Positions 34,597 through 42,962 of a DNA stretch of 64,000 bases are shown piece after piece. This DNA is from MGBC120314 sp051877855 (GTDB taxonomy: Bacteria; Bacillota; Clostridia; Lachnospirales; Lachnospiraceae), in the NCBI GenBank assembly GCA_051877855.1, contig JBJEJH010000057.1:1-64000 (forward strand), given 5' to 3'. Each line of letters opens with the position of its first letter. Positions within the stretch are counted from its first letter, which is position 1. The position numbers were made by a program, and so were the translations under genes. The notes under the pieces are model-generated. The model was not told the origin of the DNA. It saw only the letters and a program-made list of their open reading frames with translations, and did not search any database.

Positions 34597-35181
34597 GTGT
34601 TGGAATTAATGGAAATGGACAGGAAGGATGGCTTGAATTATGAAGAGATGATTGCCGGGCTGTATCGGGAGTATGCTACGGGAATCCTTAGGATGTGTTA
34701 TCTGTATCTGGGGGATTACCAGCTGGCGGAGGATGCGATGCAGGAAACTTTTGTCAAGGTGTTCCGGCATTATGAAAAATTTCATGGGGAAAGTGAAGTT
34801 AAGACATGGATTACAAGGATTGCCATTAATTGCTGCAAGGACTTTCTGGCAGAGCTTAAGACGAAGCATTCGTTATTCATGTCAGATGAGGAATGTAAGA
34901 TACAGCTTGGGGAGAAAAGTGAAAACAGGGATAAGTCTGCTTATTCCGTGACAGAGGACCGAATGGTGCTTTCCCATGCCATAGGAAAGCTTGAGGATAA
35001 ATACCGGGAGGTGGTGGTGCTTTTCTATTATCAGGAATTATCAACGAAGGAAATCGCACAGATTACCAATATTCCAAGGACAACCGTGGAATTCCGGTTA
35101 AAAAGGGCGAGGGAGATTTTAAAGAATGATTTGAGAGGAGCGAGGTTTGATGGAAAACTGGAAGAATCGGCAGGATATTAA
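34597..35181 (+). CDS. ECF-type RNA polymerase sigma factor
   Basis: A 194-residue sigma-70-family ECF sigma factor. Region 2 appears as LYREYATGILRMCYLYLGDY and AEDAMQETFVKVFRHYEKF; region 4 as AIGKLEDKYREVVVLFYYQE and LSTKEIAQITNIPRTTVEFRLKRARE. The GTG at 34597 is chosen because GGAGGA lies 6 nt upstream; ATG at 34609 is an alternative. The 3' end overlaps the next gene, a membrane-anchored protein that probably acts as its anti-sigma factor, by 32 bp, implying translational coupling. The regulon is unknown. Confidence 0.9.
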   Translation: MLELMEMDRKDGLNYEEMIAGLYREYATGILRMCYLYLGDYQLAEDAMQETFVKVFRHYEKFHGESEVKTWITRIAINCCKDFLAELKTKHSLFMSDEECKIQLGEKSENRDKSAYSVTEDRMVLSHAIGKLEDKYREVVVLFYYQELSTKEIAQITNIPRTTVEFRLKRAREILKNDLRGARFDGKLEESAGY

Positions 35182-36930
35182 AAAGAGGTTGGACGGGGAA
35201 CTCTCCGGGATGGTGGCAGGAGAAGGAAAATTAGAAGAGATTTTAATCTGTGCAGGGATGGATATATTTGAAGAAACACAGTCCGCAGAAAGGGGAGCGA
35301 GGACAGTGCCAAGGGGAACGAAGAAAAATAAAAGTCTGAAAAGGGCTGTAAAGGTGGCCGTCATTGCGGCTGCACTTGCGGTAGTTTCGGTGGGGAGTGT
35401 ATTCGGATATGAATATTTTAAAAGGCTGTATCAGCACGTGCAATTTGAAAAGTATGAGGATCATCTGAATCAGGCAGATTGTAATGCACCGGTATATAAT
35501 GTGGAGGATTCAAAGCAATCGGAAAATGTGGTGACCAATGCAGACAATCTGGTGGTGGAATGGGGAAAATACGCCACAAATGGTCATGAGCTTTATGTGA
35601 GTGCAACCATCAAATCAAAGGATGGTTCACCGATTCTTAAGGAAGATGAAAACCATGTTCCGATTACCACAAATGCCAAAATCAGCACCATCTCGGTAAC
35701 AATGGATGGAGAAACAAAAAAATTCTTGGCGGAACGAAGATATGGTGAGGATGACACGACCCTGGTTGTGGGTGCCGTGAAGGATGATCGTGGTAATGAA
35801 AGTAATCAGACAAAGAGCGGTGTGGCCTGCACGGCGGTTCCGGTTTCGGTGGCAGATGATTTAAGCGGCATTACCTTTGAAATCCAATATAGTAATTNNN
35901 NNNNNNNNNNNNNNNNNNNNNNNNNNNNNNNNNNNNNNNNNNNNNNNNNNNNNNNNNNNNNNNNNNNNNNNNNNNNNNNNNNNNNNNNNNNNNNNNNGTT
36001 TCGGTGGCAGATGATTTAAGCGGCATTACCTTTGAAATCCAATATAGTAATTATGATGTGGATCTGGAAGGAAAGGAAATTGAATTTGCACTGGAGAATC
36101 CAATGATAAAATATCAGGATTTTGAGGATATCGGTGTGCAGATGACTGTGGCAGATTTACTGACGGGAAAAACACCGGGAGAAGATAAGATTTATTTTTC
36201 GGAAAAATATCCAAAATGTTATATAGAGGATTTCGGATTTACCAAAGAAGAGGGATTTTATGATGCTTCCGACTATTTTTTCATGACGATAGCATGTGAT
36301 GAGGCGTCGAAGGAAGACATGAAGAAGCTTGTATTGCAGAATGTGATTACCGGTCTGTGGTCTCAATATGAAACGGCAGAGCTTGAGGACGGAAGAATTC
36401 AGGTGAAATATGCTGCAACGTTGGATGCCGCATATGATGACATTACCCATGGTGCATGTGAACCCATCGATACAACATGGGAGCATCTGGAAAAATTAAA
36501 ATTAAAGATAAAAAAGCAGGAGGCGGCAGAACAGACCATGCTGGCAGAAGGAACGTGGAGTACAGCATTTTTACTGGAGGCAGAAGTAGTAAAAATCGAT
36601 GAATTCTATGAGGTTTCAGTTCCGGCAGTGGATAATAAGACAAGTCCTTTTACCATTAATCATATCAAATTAGATGCATTGGAACTCATCTTGACCGGCA
36701 TGACAAAAGAAGACCATGATTTTATGCAGTTTGGATTTGGTACACCATATAATCCGGTATGTACGCTTAAGGATGGAACCACAATTACATTAAAATTCGG
36801 TGGCGGCGGAGGAAATTCCAACACCGGATGGGCTCAATACCGATATACGTTCCCGAGTGTTGTGGCACCGGAAAATATTGAAAAGATTGAATGGCATGGG
36901 ATAACGATTTGGGAGACTTCTATGCCGTAA
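35150..36930 (+). CDS. DUF4179-type membrane protein, likely anti-sigma partner, interrupted by gap
   Basis: ATG 35150 has GGAGCGAGG upstream. The first ~60 residues are cytosolic, a membrane segment follows (VAVIAAALAVVSVGSVFGYEY), then a large extracytoplasmic domain (VVEWGKYATNGHELYVSATI and so on). This layout is that of DUF4179-like anti-sigma factors encoded next to ECF sigma genes. The frame is interrupted by 100 Ns at 35898-35997, but the 55 bp on both sides are identical and in the same frame. Joining 35897 to 36053 gives one continuous protein of about 542 residues ending at 36930. The anti-sigma role is inferred from context. Confidence 0.75.
35843..36052. repeat. Duplicated 55-bp contig ends flanking the gap
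   Basis: 35843-35897 and 35998-36052 are identical for 55 bp (both begin GTTTCGGTGGCAGATG). This is the pattern of two contigs that overlap by one k-mer but were joined with a fixed-size gap, so it is best read as an assembly artefact rather than a real duplication. Confidence 0.9.
35898..35997. other. Scaffold gap of 100 Ns
   Basis: Exactly 100 N bases lie inside the DUF4179-like gene. The count looks like a placeholder of unknown size rather than measured distance. Confidence 0.98.
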
Positions 36931-37037
36931 TATGGGTTGAATGTGCGGGGACGCCCTTTACCATGGTGAAGGGCGTTCTTTTTTGTCTTGCAAAAATTTT
37001 GTTTATAAAAATAAACAATTCGCATTGTATAAACTGA

Positions 37038-37065
37038 TTGACAATTATGCCCACTATGATATAAT
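37038..37065 (+). promoter_or_regulatory. Promoter of the fatty acid synthesis operon
   Basis: TTGACA (37038-37043), 16-bp spacer, TATAAT (37060-37065): perfect hexamers. The start point would be near 37072. Confidence 0.85.
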
Positions 37066-37071
37066 AAGCTC

Positions 37072-37110
37072 AATTAATTTATCTAAATAAATTTAACTAA
37101 ATTAATTTAG
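37072..37110. promoter_or_regulatory. AT-rich repeats and palindrome in the acpP leader (candidate operator)
   Basis: AATTAATTTA occurs at 37072-37081 and at 37100-37109, 28 bp apart, and the second copy lies in a perfect 14-bp palindrome CTAAATTAATTTAG (37097-37110). They sit at and after the predicted start point of the fab operon. The MarR-type regulator at the operon end is a candidate binder; no binding evidence exists here. Confidence 0.4.
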
Positions 37111-37158
37111 ACAGAAATTAATACACAAAATACAAAACAAATTGGAGGATTTAAAATC

Positions 37159-37389
37159 ATGTCTTTTGAGAAGGTAAAGGAAATTATCGTTGAAACAATT
37201 AACTGTGGTGCTGAGGAAGTTACTCTTGAAGCTAATTTAAAGGAGGATTTAAATGTAGATTCTCTTGATGCAGTAGAACTTAACATGGCATTGGAAGAGG
37301 CTTTCAATGTTACAATTTCAGATGAAGAACTGTCAGCATTTGTAACGGTTAAGGACATTGTTGATTATATTGATGCACATATTGCTTAA
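37159..37389 (+). CDS. acpP: Acyl carrier protein
   Basis: A 76-residue acidic protein with the phosphopantetheine attachment serine in LNVDSLDAVELNMALEE. It carries the growing acyl chain through all the fab enzymes encoded downstream. It is the first gene of the operon, preceded by GGAGGA and by a perfect promoter, and is followed directly by accB (the stop TAA lies 11 nt before the accB start). Confidence 0.97.
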   Translation: MSFEKVKEIIVETINCGAEEVTLEANLKEDLNVDSLDAVELNMALEEAFNVTISDEELSAFVTVKDIVDYIDAHIA

Positions 37390-37400
37390 TGAGGGAAAAT

Positions 37401-37916
37401 ATGAACATGAAAGATATTTATACATTCATGGAGAAGGCTGAGAATTCATCTTTCGATGAAATCAGTGTCGAGATGGATGGAGTGAAGATTTCATTGAAGA
37501 AAAATGCGCCTGCACCGGTTGCACAGACATTCATGCCGGCGCCGATGCCTGTGATGGCACCGATGGCCGGAGCAATGGCTGATGCAGCAAACGCAATGGG
37601 AGTAAATCCACAGGCGGCAGTAAAGCAGGAAACAAGCAGTGGCAGTAATAGTAACGCGGTAACCGATGATTCGGTTGTTGCTGTGAAAGCACCGTTTGTT
37701 GGTACATTTTATCGCGCTGCTTCTCCGGAAGATAAGCCTTTCGTTATGGTTGGTCAGGAAGTGAAGAAGGGCGATGTAGTGGGTATCATTGAGGCTATGA
37801 AGCTGATGAATGAGATTACCGCTACAGAAGATGGTGTTGTGGAATCCATCGAGGTCGAAGACGGCACGATGGTGGAATACAATCAGAATCTTGTATTAAT
37901 TAAGAAAGTAAGATAA
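37401..37916 (+). CDS. accB: Biotin carboxyl carrier protein of acetyl-CoA carboxylase
   Basis: A 171-residue protein. The C-terminal biotinyl domain holds the modified lysine in EAMKLMNEI, with VKAPFVGTFYRAASPEDKPF before it; the middle is an Ala/Pro/Met-rich flexible linker (residues ~38-75). It shuttles carboxybiotin between AccC and AccAD. The ATG at 37401 has GAGGGA upstream; an in-frame ATG at 37389 overlaps the acpP stop and has none. Confidence 0.95.
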   Translation: MNMKDIYTFMEKAENSSFDEISVEMDGVKISLKKNAPAPVAQTFMPAPMPVMAPMAGAMADAANAMGVNPQAAVKQETSSGSNSNAVTDDSVVAVKAPFVGTFYRAASPEDKPFVMVGQEVKKGDVVGIIEAMKLMNEITATEDGVVESIEVEDGTMVEYNQNLVLIKKVR

Positions 37917-37934
37917 TTGCCGGGAGAGTTGAGT

Positions 37935-39296
37935 ATGTTTAAGAGAGTATTAATTGCAAATCGTGGCGAGATCGCACTTCGCTTGATCCGCTGTCTTCGC
38001 GAAATGGATATTGAGACCGTTGCGGTGTACTCCACAGCGGATGAACAATCTCTTCCGGTCATGATGGCAACCTATGCGGTCTGCATCGGACCTGCAAAAT
38101 CAACAGAGAGTTACCTGAATCAGGATGCACTGATTGAAACTGCTCTGAAGATGAATTGCGATGCGATTCATCCGGGTTACGGATTCCTTTCGGAAAATGC
38201 AGACTTTGCAAAGCGTTGTGAAGAGTATGGAATATGTTTTATCGGCCCATCGGCTGAGATTATCAGCAACATGGGTGATAAGCAGTCGGCAAGAAAGCTG
38301 ATGATTGAAAATGATGTTCCTGTGGTTCCGGGATCGAAGGATCTGGTAAGAACCGTACAGGAGGCAAAGGAAGTAGCGTCAGAGATTGGCTATCCGGTTC
38401 TGATTAAGGCGTCCGCAGGTGGCGGTGGTAAGGGAATGCGTAAGGCATTTGATGAAGAAGAACTGGTTAAGGCTTATGAAACCGCGAAGGCGGAGGCAAA
38501 AGCTGCGTTTGCCAATGATGATATGTATATTGAAAAGTTAGTGGTAAACCCACATCATATTGAGTTTCAGATTCTGGGGGATCACTTTGGTAATATTATC
38601 TATCTGGGAGAGCGTGATTGCTCGATTCAGAGAAGAAACCAGAAATTATTGGAGGAATCTCCATCCTGGGTGCTGTCGGATGAACTTCGTAAGAAGATGG
38701 GAGAGGCTGCTGTTAAGGCGGCTAAGGCTGCAGGTTATAACAGTGCGGGAACCGTGGAGTTCGTATTAGACGACCGGGAAAACTTTTATTTTATTGAAAT
38801 GAATACCCGAATTCAGGTAGAGCATCCGGTGACCGAAATGATTACAGGAATTGATCTTATAAGAGAGCAGATTCGTGTGGCAGCGGGAATGAAGCTTTCT
38901 CTTACACAGGAAGATGTGGTGCTTCACGGTCATGCAATTGAGTGTCGAATCAATGCGGAAACCACCGGTAAGATTTCTTACCTGCATTTCCCGGCGGGAT
39001 TTGACGTGCGTGTGGACAGTCATCTCTACAGTGGATACGAAGTTAGTCCTTACTATGATTCCATGGTGGGCAAGATTATCGTTCACGGTAACACGAGATT
39101 GGAAGCAATCCGCAGAATGCGTCGTGCATTGGAGGAGCTGATTGTTGACGGCATTAAGACCAATGCTGATTTTATGCACCTTTTGACCTATCATCCTGAA
39201 TTTATTAAGGGTAATTATAATACATCCTTTTGGGAAAAGAACAGTGAGACCATCCAGGGATGGTTAGAGGAAGGAAAGAAACATGGCGATTCATGA
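37935..39296 (+). CDS. accC: Biotin carboxylase subunit of acetyl-CoA carboxylase
   Basis: A 453-residue ATP-grasp enzyme that carboxylates biotin on AccB. Features: FKRVLIANRGEIALRLIRC, the ATP-binding glycine loop LIKASAGGGGKGMRKAF, EMNTRIQVEHPVTEMITG and RINAETTGKISYL. The ATG at 37935 is the conserved start with GGGAGAG upstream. It overlaps accD by 14 bp. Confidence 0.97.
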   Translation: MFKRVLIANRGEIALRLIRCLREMDIETVAVYSTADEQSLPVMMATYAVCIGPAKSTESYLNQDALIETALKMNCDAIHPGYGFLSENADFAKRCEEYGICFIGPSAEIISNMGDKQSARKLMIENDVPVVPGSKDLVRTVQEAKEVASEIGYPVLIKASAGGGGKGMRKAFDEEELVKAYETAKAEAKAAFANDDMYIEKLVVNPHHIEFQILGDHFGNIIYLGERDCSIQRRNQKLLEESPSWVLSDELRKKMGEAAVKAAKAAGYNSAGTVEFVLDDRENFYFIEMNTRIQVEHPVTEMITGIDLIREQIRVAAGMKLSLTQEDVVLHGHAIECRINAETTGKISYLHFPAGFDVRVDSHLYSGYEVSPYYDSMVGKIIVHGNTRLEAIRRMRRALEELIVDGIKTNADFMHLLTYHPEFIKGNYNTSFWEKNSETIQGWLEEGKKHGDS

Positions 39297-40134
39297 TTTG
39301 TTTGTACGCAAGAGAAAGAATCTTAATTCACTTCTCCTGCTGCGTAAAAATGAGACTGTAGAAGAAACCATCGAGTGTCCGAAGTGCCATACGAAAATTC
39401 AGGTAAAATCCATGGCAAAGCGTCTTTGGGTTTGTCCGGATTGTAATTATTATTTCCCTCTGGGCGCACGGGAACGTATCTACATGATTGCGGATGAGAA
39501 GACTTACAAGGAACATTCCAAGGGTCTTAGGACAAAGAATCCACTGAATTTTCCGGATTATGAAAGTAAGCTTTCGGCCAATCGTGCAAAGACAGGAAAT
39601 GATGATGCAATTACTACCGGAGTATGCAGAATTAACGGTATTGCGGTAGCGATGGGTGTGTTGGACAGCAAGTTTTTAATGGGCAGTATGGGAACCGTTG
39701 TCGGGGAGCGCATCGCAAGACTTTGTGAATATGCGATGAAGAGGAAGCTTCCGCTGATTCTTTTTGCAGCCAGCGGCGGAGCAAGAATGCAGGAGGGAAT
39801 GTTCTCTCTGATGCAGATGGCAAAGACCGGTGCGGCAGTGGAACGCTTTAAGGATCAGGGAGGACTATTTATCTCCGTTTTGACCAATCCCACAACCGGA
39901 GGCGTCAGTGCAAGTTTTGCGAATCTCGGTGATATTATTATTGCTGAGCCGGATGCGTTGATCTGTTTTGCAGGTCCTCGTGTCATCGAGCAGACGATTG
40001 GGGAAAAACTTCCTGACGGATTCCAGAAATCAGAATTTTTATTAGAGCATGGAATGATTGATATGGTGGTGGAGCGTAATGAGATGAAGGAAACCCTGTA
40101 TCGTATTCTGAAAATGCATCAGAAGGTAAATTGA
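39283..40134 (+). CDS. accD: Acetyl-CoA carboxylase carboxyltransferase subunit beta
   Basis: A 283-residue subunit with an N-terminal zinc ribbon (CPKCHTKIQ and CPDCNYYF) and a crotonase-like carboxyltransferase fold (LFAASGGARMQEGMFSLMQM; PTTGGVSASFANLGDI). With AccA it transfers the carboxyl group to acetyl-CoA, forming malonyl-CoA. The start is inside the accC 3' end with AGGAAAG upstream, and accA follows after 1 bp. Confidence 0.96.
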   Translation: MAIHDLFVRKRKNLNSLLLLRKNETVEETIECPKCHTKIQVKSMAKRLWVCPDCNYYFPLGARERIYMIADEKTYKEHSKGLRTKNPLNFPDYESKLSANRAKTGNDDAITTGVCRINGIAVAMGVLDSKFLMGSMGTVVGERIARLCEYAMKRKLPLILFAASGGARMQEGMFSLMQMAKTGAAVERFKDQGGLFISVLTNPTTGGVSASFANLGDIIIAEPDALICFAGPRVIEQTIGEKLPDGFQKSEFLLEHGMIDMVVERNEMKETLYRILKMHQKVN

Positions 40135-40135
40135 T

Positions 40136-40936
40136 ATGGCAGAGAAAAAGAAAATCACACCATACGAAAGAGTACAGCTTGCAAGAAGCAAGGACAGAGA
40201 CTCGATAACAGATTATATTGATCATCTGATGGATGATTTTATTGAATTAAAGGGCGACCGTTTACTTCGTGAGGACAACAGTATACTCGGTGGTATCGGT
40301 ATATTTGAGGGAATTCCGGTGACGGTAATCGGACATCGCAAAGGAAAGACCACCCAGGAGAACGTGGAATGCAATTTTGGTATGACTTCTCCGGAGGGGT
40401 ATCGTAAAGCCCTGCGTCTGATGAAACAGGCGGAGAAGTTTCATCGCCCGATTATTACATTTATTGATACGCCGGGAGCTTACCCGGGTCTGGAGGCAGA
40501 GGAACATGGTCAGGCCAACGCTATTGCAGAAAATATAGCGAAAATGTCCACGTTAAAGGTTCCGGTCATCGCAATTGTAACCGGTGAGGGAAGCAGTGGC
40601 GGTGCGTTGGCAATCGGTGTTGCAGACAGTGTATGGATGCTTGAAAACTCTGTTTACTCCATTCTTAGTCCGGAGGGATTTGCTTCGATTCTGTGGAAGG
40701 ACGCCAAGAGAGCCCAGGAAGCTTGTGACATTATGAAGATTACCCCGGAGGATCTTTTGGAATATGGTTTTATCGATGGAATTATTCCGGAGGGAAAACA
40801 GTGTATCCGAAATATCCGCAGGGTTTTATTAAGTGAATTGAAACGATTGATGGCAATGAAAGAAAGCACATTGGTGAATAACCGTTATAAGAAGTATCGT
40901 GGTATCGATGGTGCTTATGTGCCGGAAAGAGGTTAG
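40136..40936 (+). CDS. accA: Acetyl-CoA carboxylase carboxyltransferase subunit alpha
   Basis: A 266-residue partner of AccD. RSKDRDSITDYIDHLMDDFIELKGDR near the N terminus, GHRKGKTTQENVECNFGM, FIDTPGAYPGLEAEEHGQ and VTGEGSSGGALAIGVAD are conserved across bacterial AccA. It is shorter than E. coli AccA (319), as usual in Clostridia, lacking the N-terminal helix extension. It is followed after 2 bp by fabH. Confidence 0.96.
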   Translation: MAEKKKITPYERVQLARSKDRDSITDYIDHLMDDFIELKGDRLLREDNSILGGIGIFEGIPVTVIGHRKGKTTQENVECNFGMTSPEGYRKALRLMKQAEKFHRPIITFIDTPGAYPGLEAEEHGQANAIAENIAKMSTLKVPVIAIVTGEGSSGGALAIGVADSVWMLENSVYSILSPEGFASILWKDAKRAQEACDIMKITPEDLLEYGFIDGIIPEGKQCIRNIRRVLLSELKRLMAMKESTLVNNRYKKYRGIDGAYVPERG

Positions 40937-40938
40937 AT

Positions 40939-41904
40939 GTGACAGAAGAAAATAACAATTACGGAATTCATTTTCTGGCAACAGGAAGAGCACTTCCGAA
41001 GAAAATAGTTACCAACGACGAACTGAGCCGGACAGTGGATACTTCCGATGAATGGATCCGAACCAGAACCGGTATCGGACAGAGATACCTCTGTGAGGAG
41101 GAAAGCTGTATGACGCTGGCCATTGAGGCGGCAAAGAAGGCACTGGAGAAGGCGCAGAGCGTGAAGAAAGATATTCTTTCGGATATCGGTGCGGTGGTGG
41201 TTGCGACTGCTACATCGGATTATGCATTTCCATCCATGGGGTGTATGGTCAAGGAAGCACTGGGGTTAGAGGATGATGTGATGGCATTTGACATCAGCGC
41301 AGCCTGTTCCGGATTTCTGTATGGTCTGGAGGTACTCCGGGGACTTCTGGTTACCGGAAAGAAGAAATATGGTCTTCTTATCGGAAGCGAGCAGATGTCG
41401 AGAATCACGGATTTCACCGATCGTTCAACCTGTGTATTGTTTGGTGATGGCGCAGGAGCTGCCATTATCGGTCTTGACAGAAGTGAGTATGCACACAGAG
41501 CATGGTCCAGAGGCAATGATGAGGTGCTTTGCTGTGCAGGTCCGGGGCCGGAACCTTCCGCGATTCATATGGAGGGAAATCAGGTATTTAAATTCGCTGT
41601 GAATGCCATCGCACAGGGCGTAGAAACCATCCTCAAAGACAAAGAACTTACCATGGATCAGATTGACTATGTGGTATGTCATCAGGCCAATGAGCGAATT
41701 ATAGATCATGTAAGAAAGAAATATCCGGGATGTGAGGAGAAGTTCTATAAGAATATTGAGAGATATGCCAATACTTCTGCAGCAAGCATTCCTATTGCAT
41801 TGGATGAAATGTTTGAGAAGAACATTTTAAAGGAAGGTATGAAAATCATCTGTGTAGGATTTGGCGCGGGACTTACCTGGAGCAGTGCGTTATTGACGAT
41901 TTAA
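40939..41904 (+). CDS. fabH: 3-oxoacyl-ACP synthase III
   Basis: A 321-residue KAS III that condenses acetyl-CoA (or branched acyl-CoA) with malonyl-ACP to start each chain. The catalytic Cys is in FDISAACSGFLYGLE, and the His/Asn pair is in VCHQANERIIDH and ERYANTSAASIP. GTG 40939 lies 2 bp after accA and is the likely start, with AAGAGG upstream. Confidence 0.95.
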   Translation: MTEENNNYGIHFLATGRALPKKIVTNDELSRTVDTSDEWIRTRTGIGQRYLCEEESCMTLAIEAAKKALEKAQSVKKDILSDIGAVVVATATSDYAFPSMGCMVKEALGLEDDVMAFDISAACSGFLYGLEVLRGLLVTGKKKYGLLIGSEQMSRITDFTDRSTCVLFGDGAGAAIIGLDRSEYAHRAWSRGNDEVLCCAGPGPEPSAIHMEGNQVFKFAVNAIAQGVETILKDKELTMDQIDYVVCHQANERIIDHVRKKYPGCEEKFYKNIERYANTSAASIPIALDEMFEKNILKEGMKIICVGFGAGLTWSSALLTI

Positions 41905-41982
41905 ACAGCATGGATATGTAGTGACAGATGTTGAGTTTGTATTTTAAATGCTGCGATAAGCAGCGATAGGATAAGGAGAATC

Positions 41983-42909
41983 ATGATGAAGTTAAATGAA
42001 ATGTTAGGAATCAAATATCCATTTATTCAGGGCGGTATGGCCAATATTGCAACCGGTGAATTTGCAGCAGCGGTAAGTAATGCAGGTGGTCTCGGTCTTA
42101 TTGGTGCAGGCGGAATGAATGCAGAAATGCTTCGGGATAACATTCGCCGCTGCAAGGAACTGACCAAGGAGAAGTTTGGTGTAAATATCATGTTGATGAA
42201 TCCTGAGGCGGATAAGATGGCAGAGGTCATCGTAGAAGAGGGTGTTAAGATTGTTACCACAGGTGCAGGAAGCCCAAGCAAGTATATGCAGATGTGGAAA
42301 GAAGCAGGAATCTTTGTTATGCCGGTGGTTTCCAGTGCAATCCTGGCAAAGAAGATGGAGAAGGATGGCGCAGATGCCATTATCGCTGAAGGTACAGAGA
42401 GTGGCGGACACGTTGGTGAGATGACTACCATGACACTGGTTCCGCAGGTGATTGATGCGGTGAACATTCCGGTTATCGCAGCAGGTGGTATCGCGGATGG
42501 AAGACAGCTTGCAGCAGCATTTGCTTTGGGCGCTGTGGGTGTTCAGCTTGGAACGTGTCTTCTGGTTTCTGAGGAGTGTCCGATTCATGCAGCATACAAG
42601 GAAGCAGTATTAAAGGCAAAGGATAATGACACCATCGTAACCGGCCGTATTGCCGGTACACCGGTACGTATCTTAAAAAATGCCATGGCGAGAGAGTATG
42701 TGAAGCAGGAGAAGGCCGGCGCAGACAAGATGGAATTGGAAAAGTTTACCCTGGGTTCTCTTCGTCGTGCGGTATTCGAGGGTGATGTTAAGACAGGATC
42801 ACTGATGGCAGGTCAGGTTTCGGGACAGCTGAATGAGATTCGTCCTATTGCAGCTATTTTTGAAGATCTTTATGAGGGATACAAGAAGGTTGTTGCAGAT
42901 CTTAAGTAA
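41983..42909 (+). CDS. fabK: Enoyl-ACP reductase II
   Basis: A 308-residue FMN-dependent enoyl-ACP reductase, the last reduction step in each cycle. IQGGMANIATGEFAAAVSNAGGLGLIGAGG, TGAGSPSKYM, IAEGTESGGHVGEMTT and AAGGIADGRQLAAAFALGA are FabK marks. It replaces FabI, which is absent here. Two ATGs (41983, 41986) start it after AAGGAG. The 78-bp upstream gap holds a small GCTGC/GCAGC hairpin (41950-41964). Confidence 0.95.
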   Translation: MMKLNEMLGIKYPFIQGGMANIATGEFAAAVSNAGGLGLIGAGGMNAEMLRDNIRRCKELTKEKFGVNIMLMNPEADKMAEVIVEEGVKIVTTGAGSPSKYMQMWKEAGIFVMPVVSSAILAKKMEKDGADAIIAEGTESGGHVGEMTTMTLVPQVIDAVNIPVIAAGGIADGRQLAAAFALGAVGVQLGTCLLVSEECPIHAAYKEAVLKAKDNDTIVTGRIAGTPVRILKNAMAREYVKQEKAGADKMELEKFTLGSLRRAVFEGDVKTGSLMAGQVSGQLNEIRPIAAIFEDLYEGYKKVVADLK

Positions 42910-42962
42910 GAGACTTGAGCTGTATTTTAAATTCAATGGGTGGTCTTTGATAGGAGCAGAGA

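Noticed and set aside
35843..36052. Apparent real tandem duplication within the DUF4179-like gene
   Set aside because: The repeats directly abut a 100-N block and are exactly one plausible k-mer long, so a scaffolding artefact explains them better.
42004..42588. 194-residue minus-strand open frame opposite fabK
   Set aside because: Shadow of the FabK frame, rich in Cys/His/Asn and with no ribosome site or domain.
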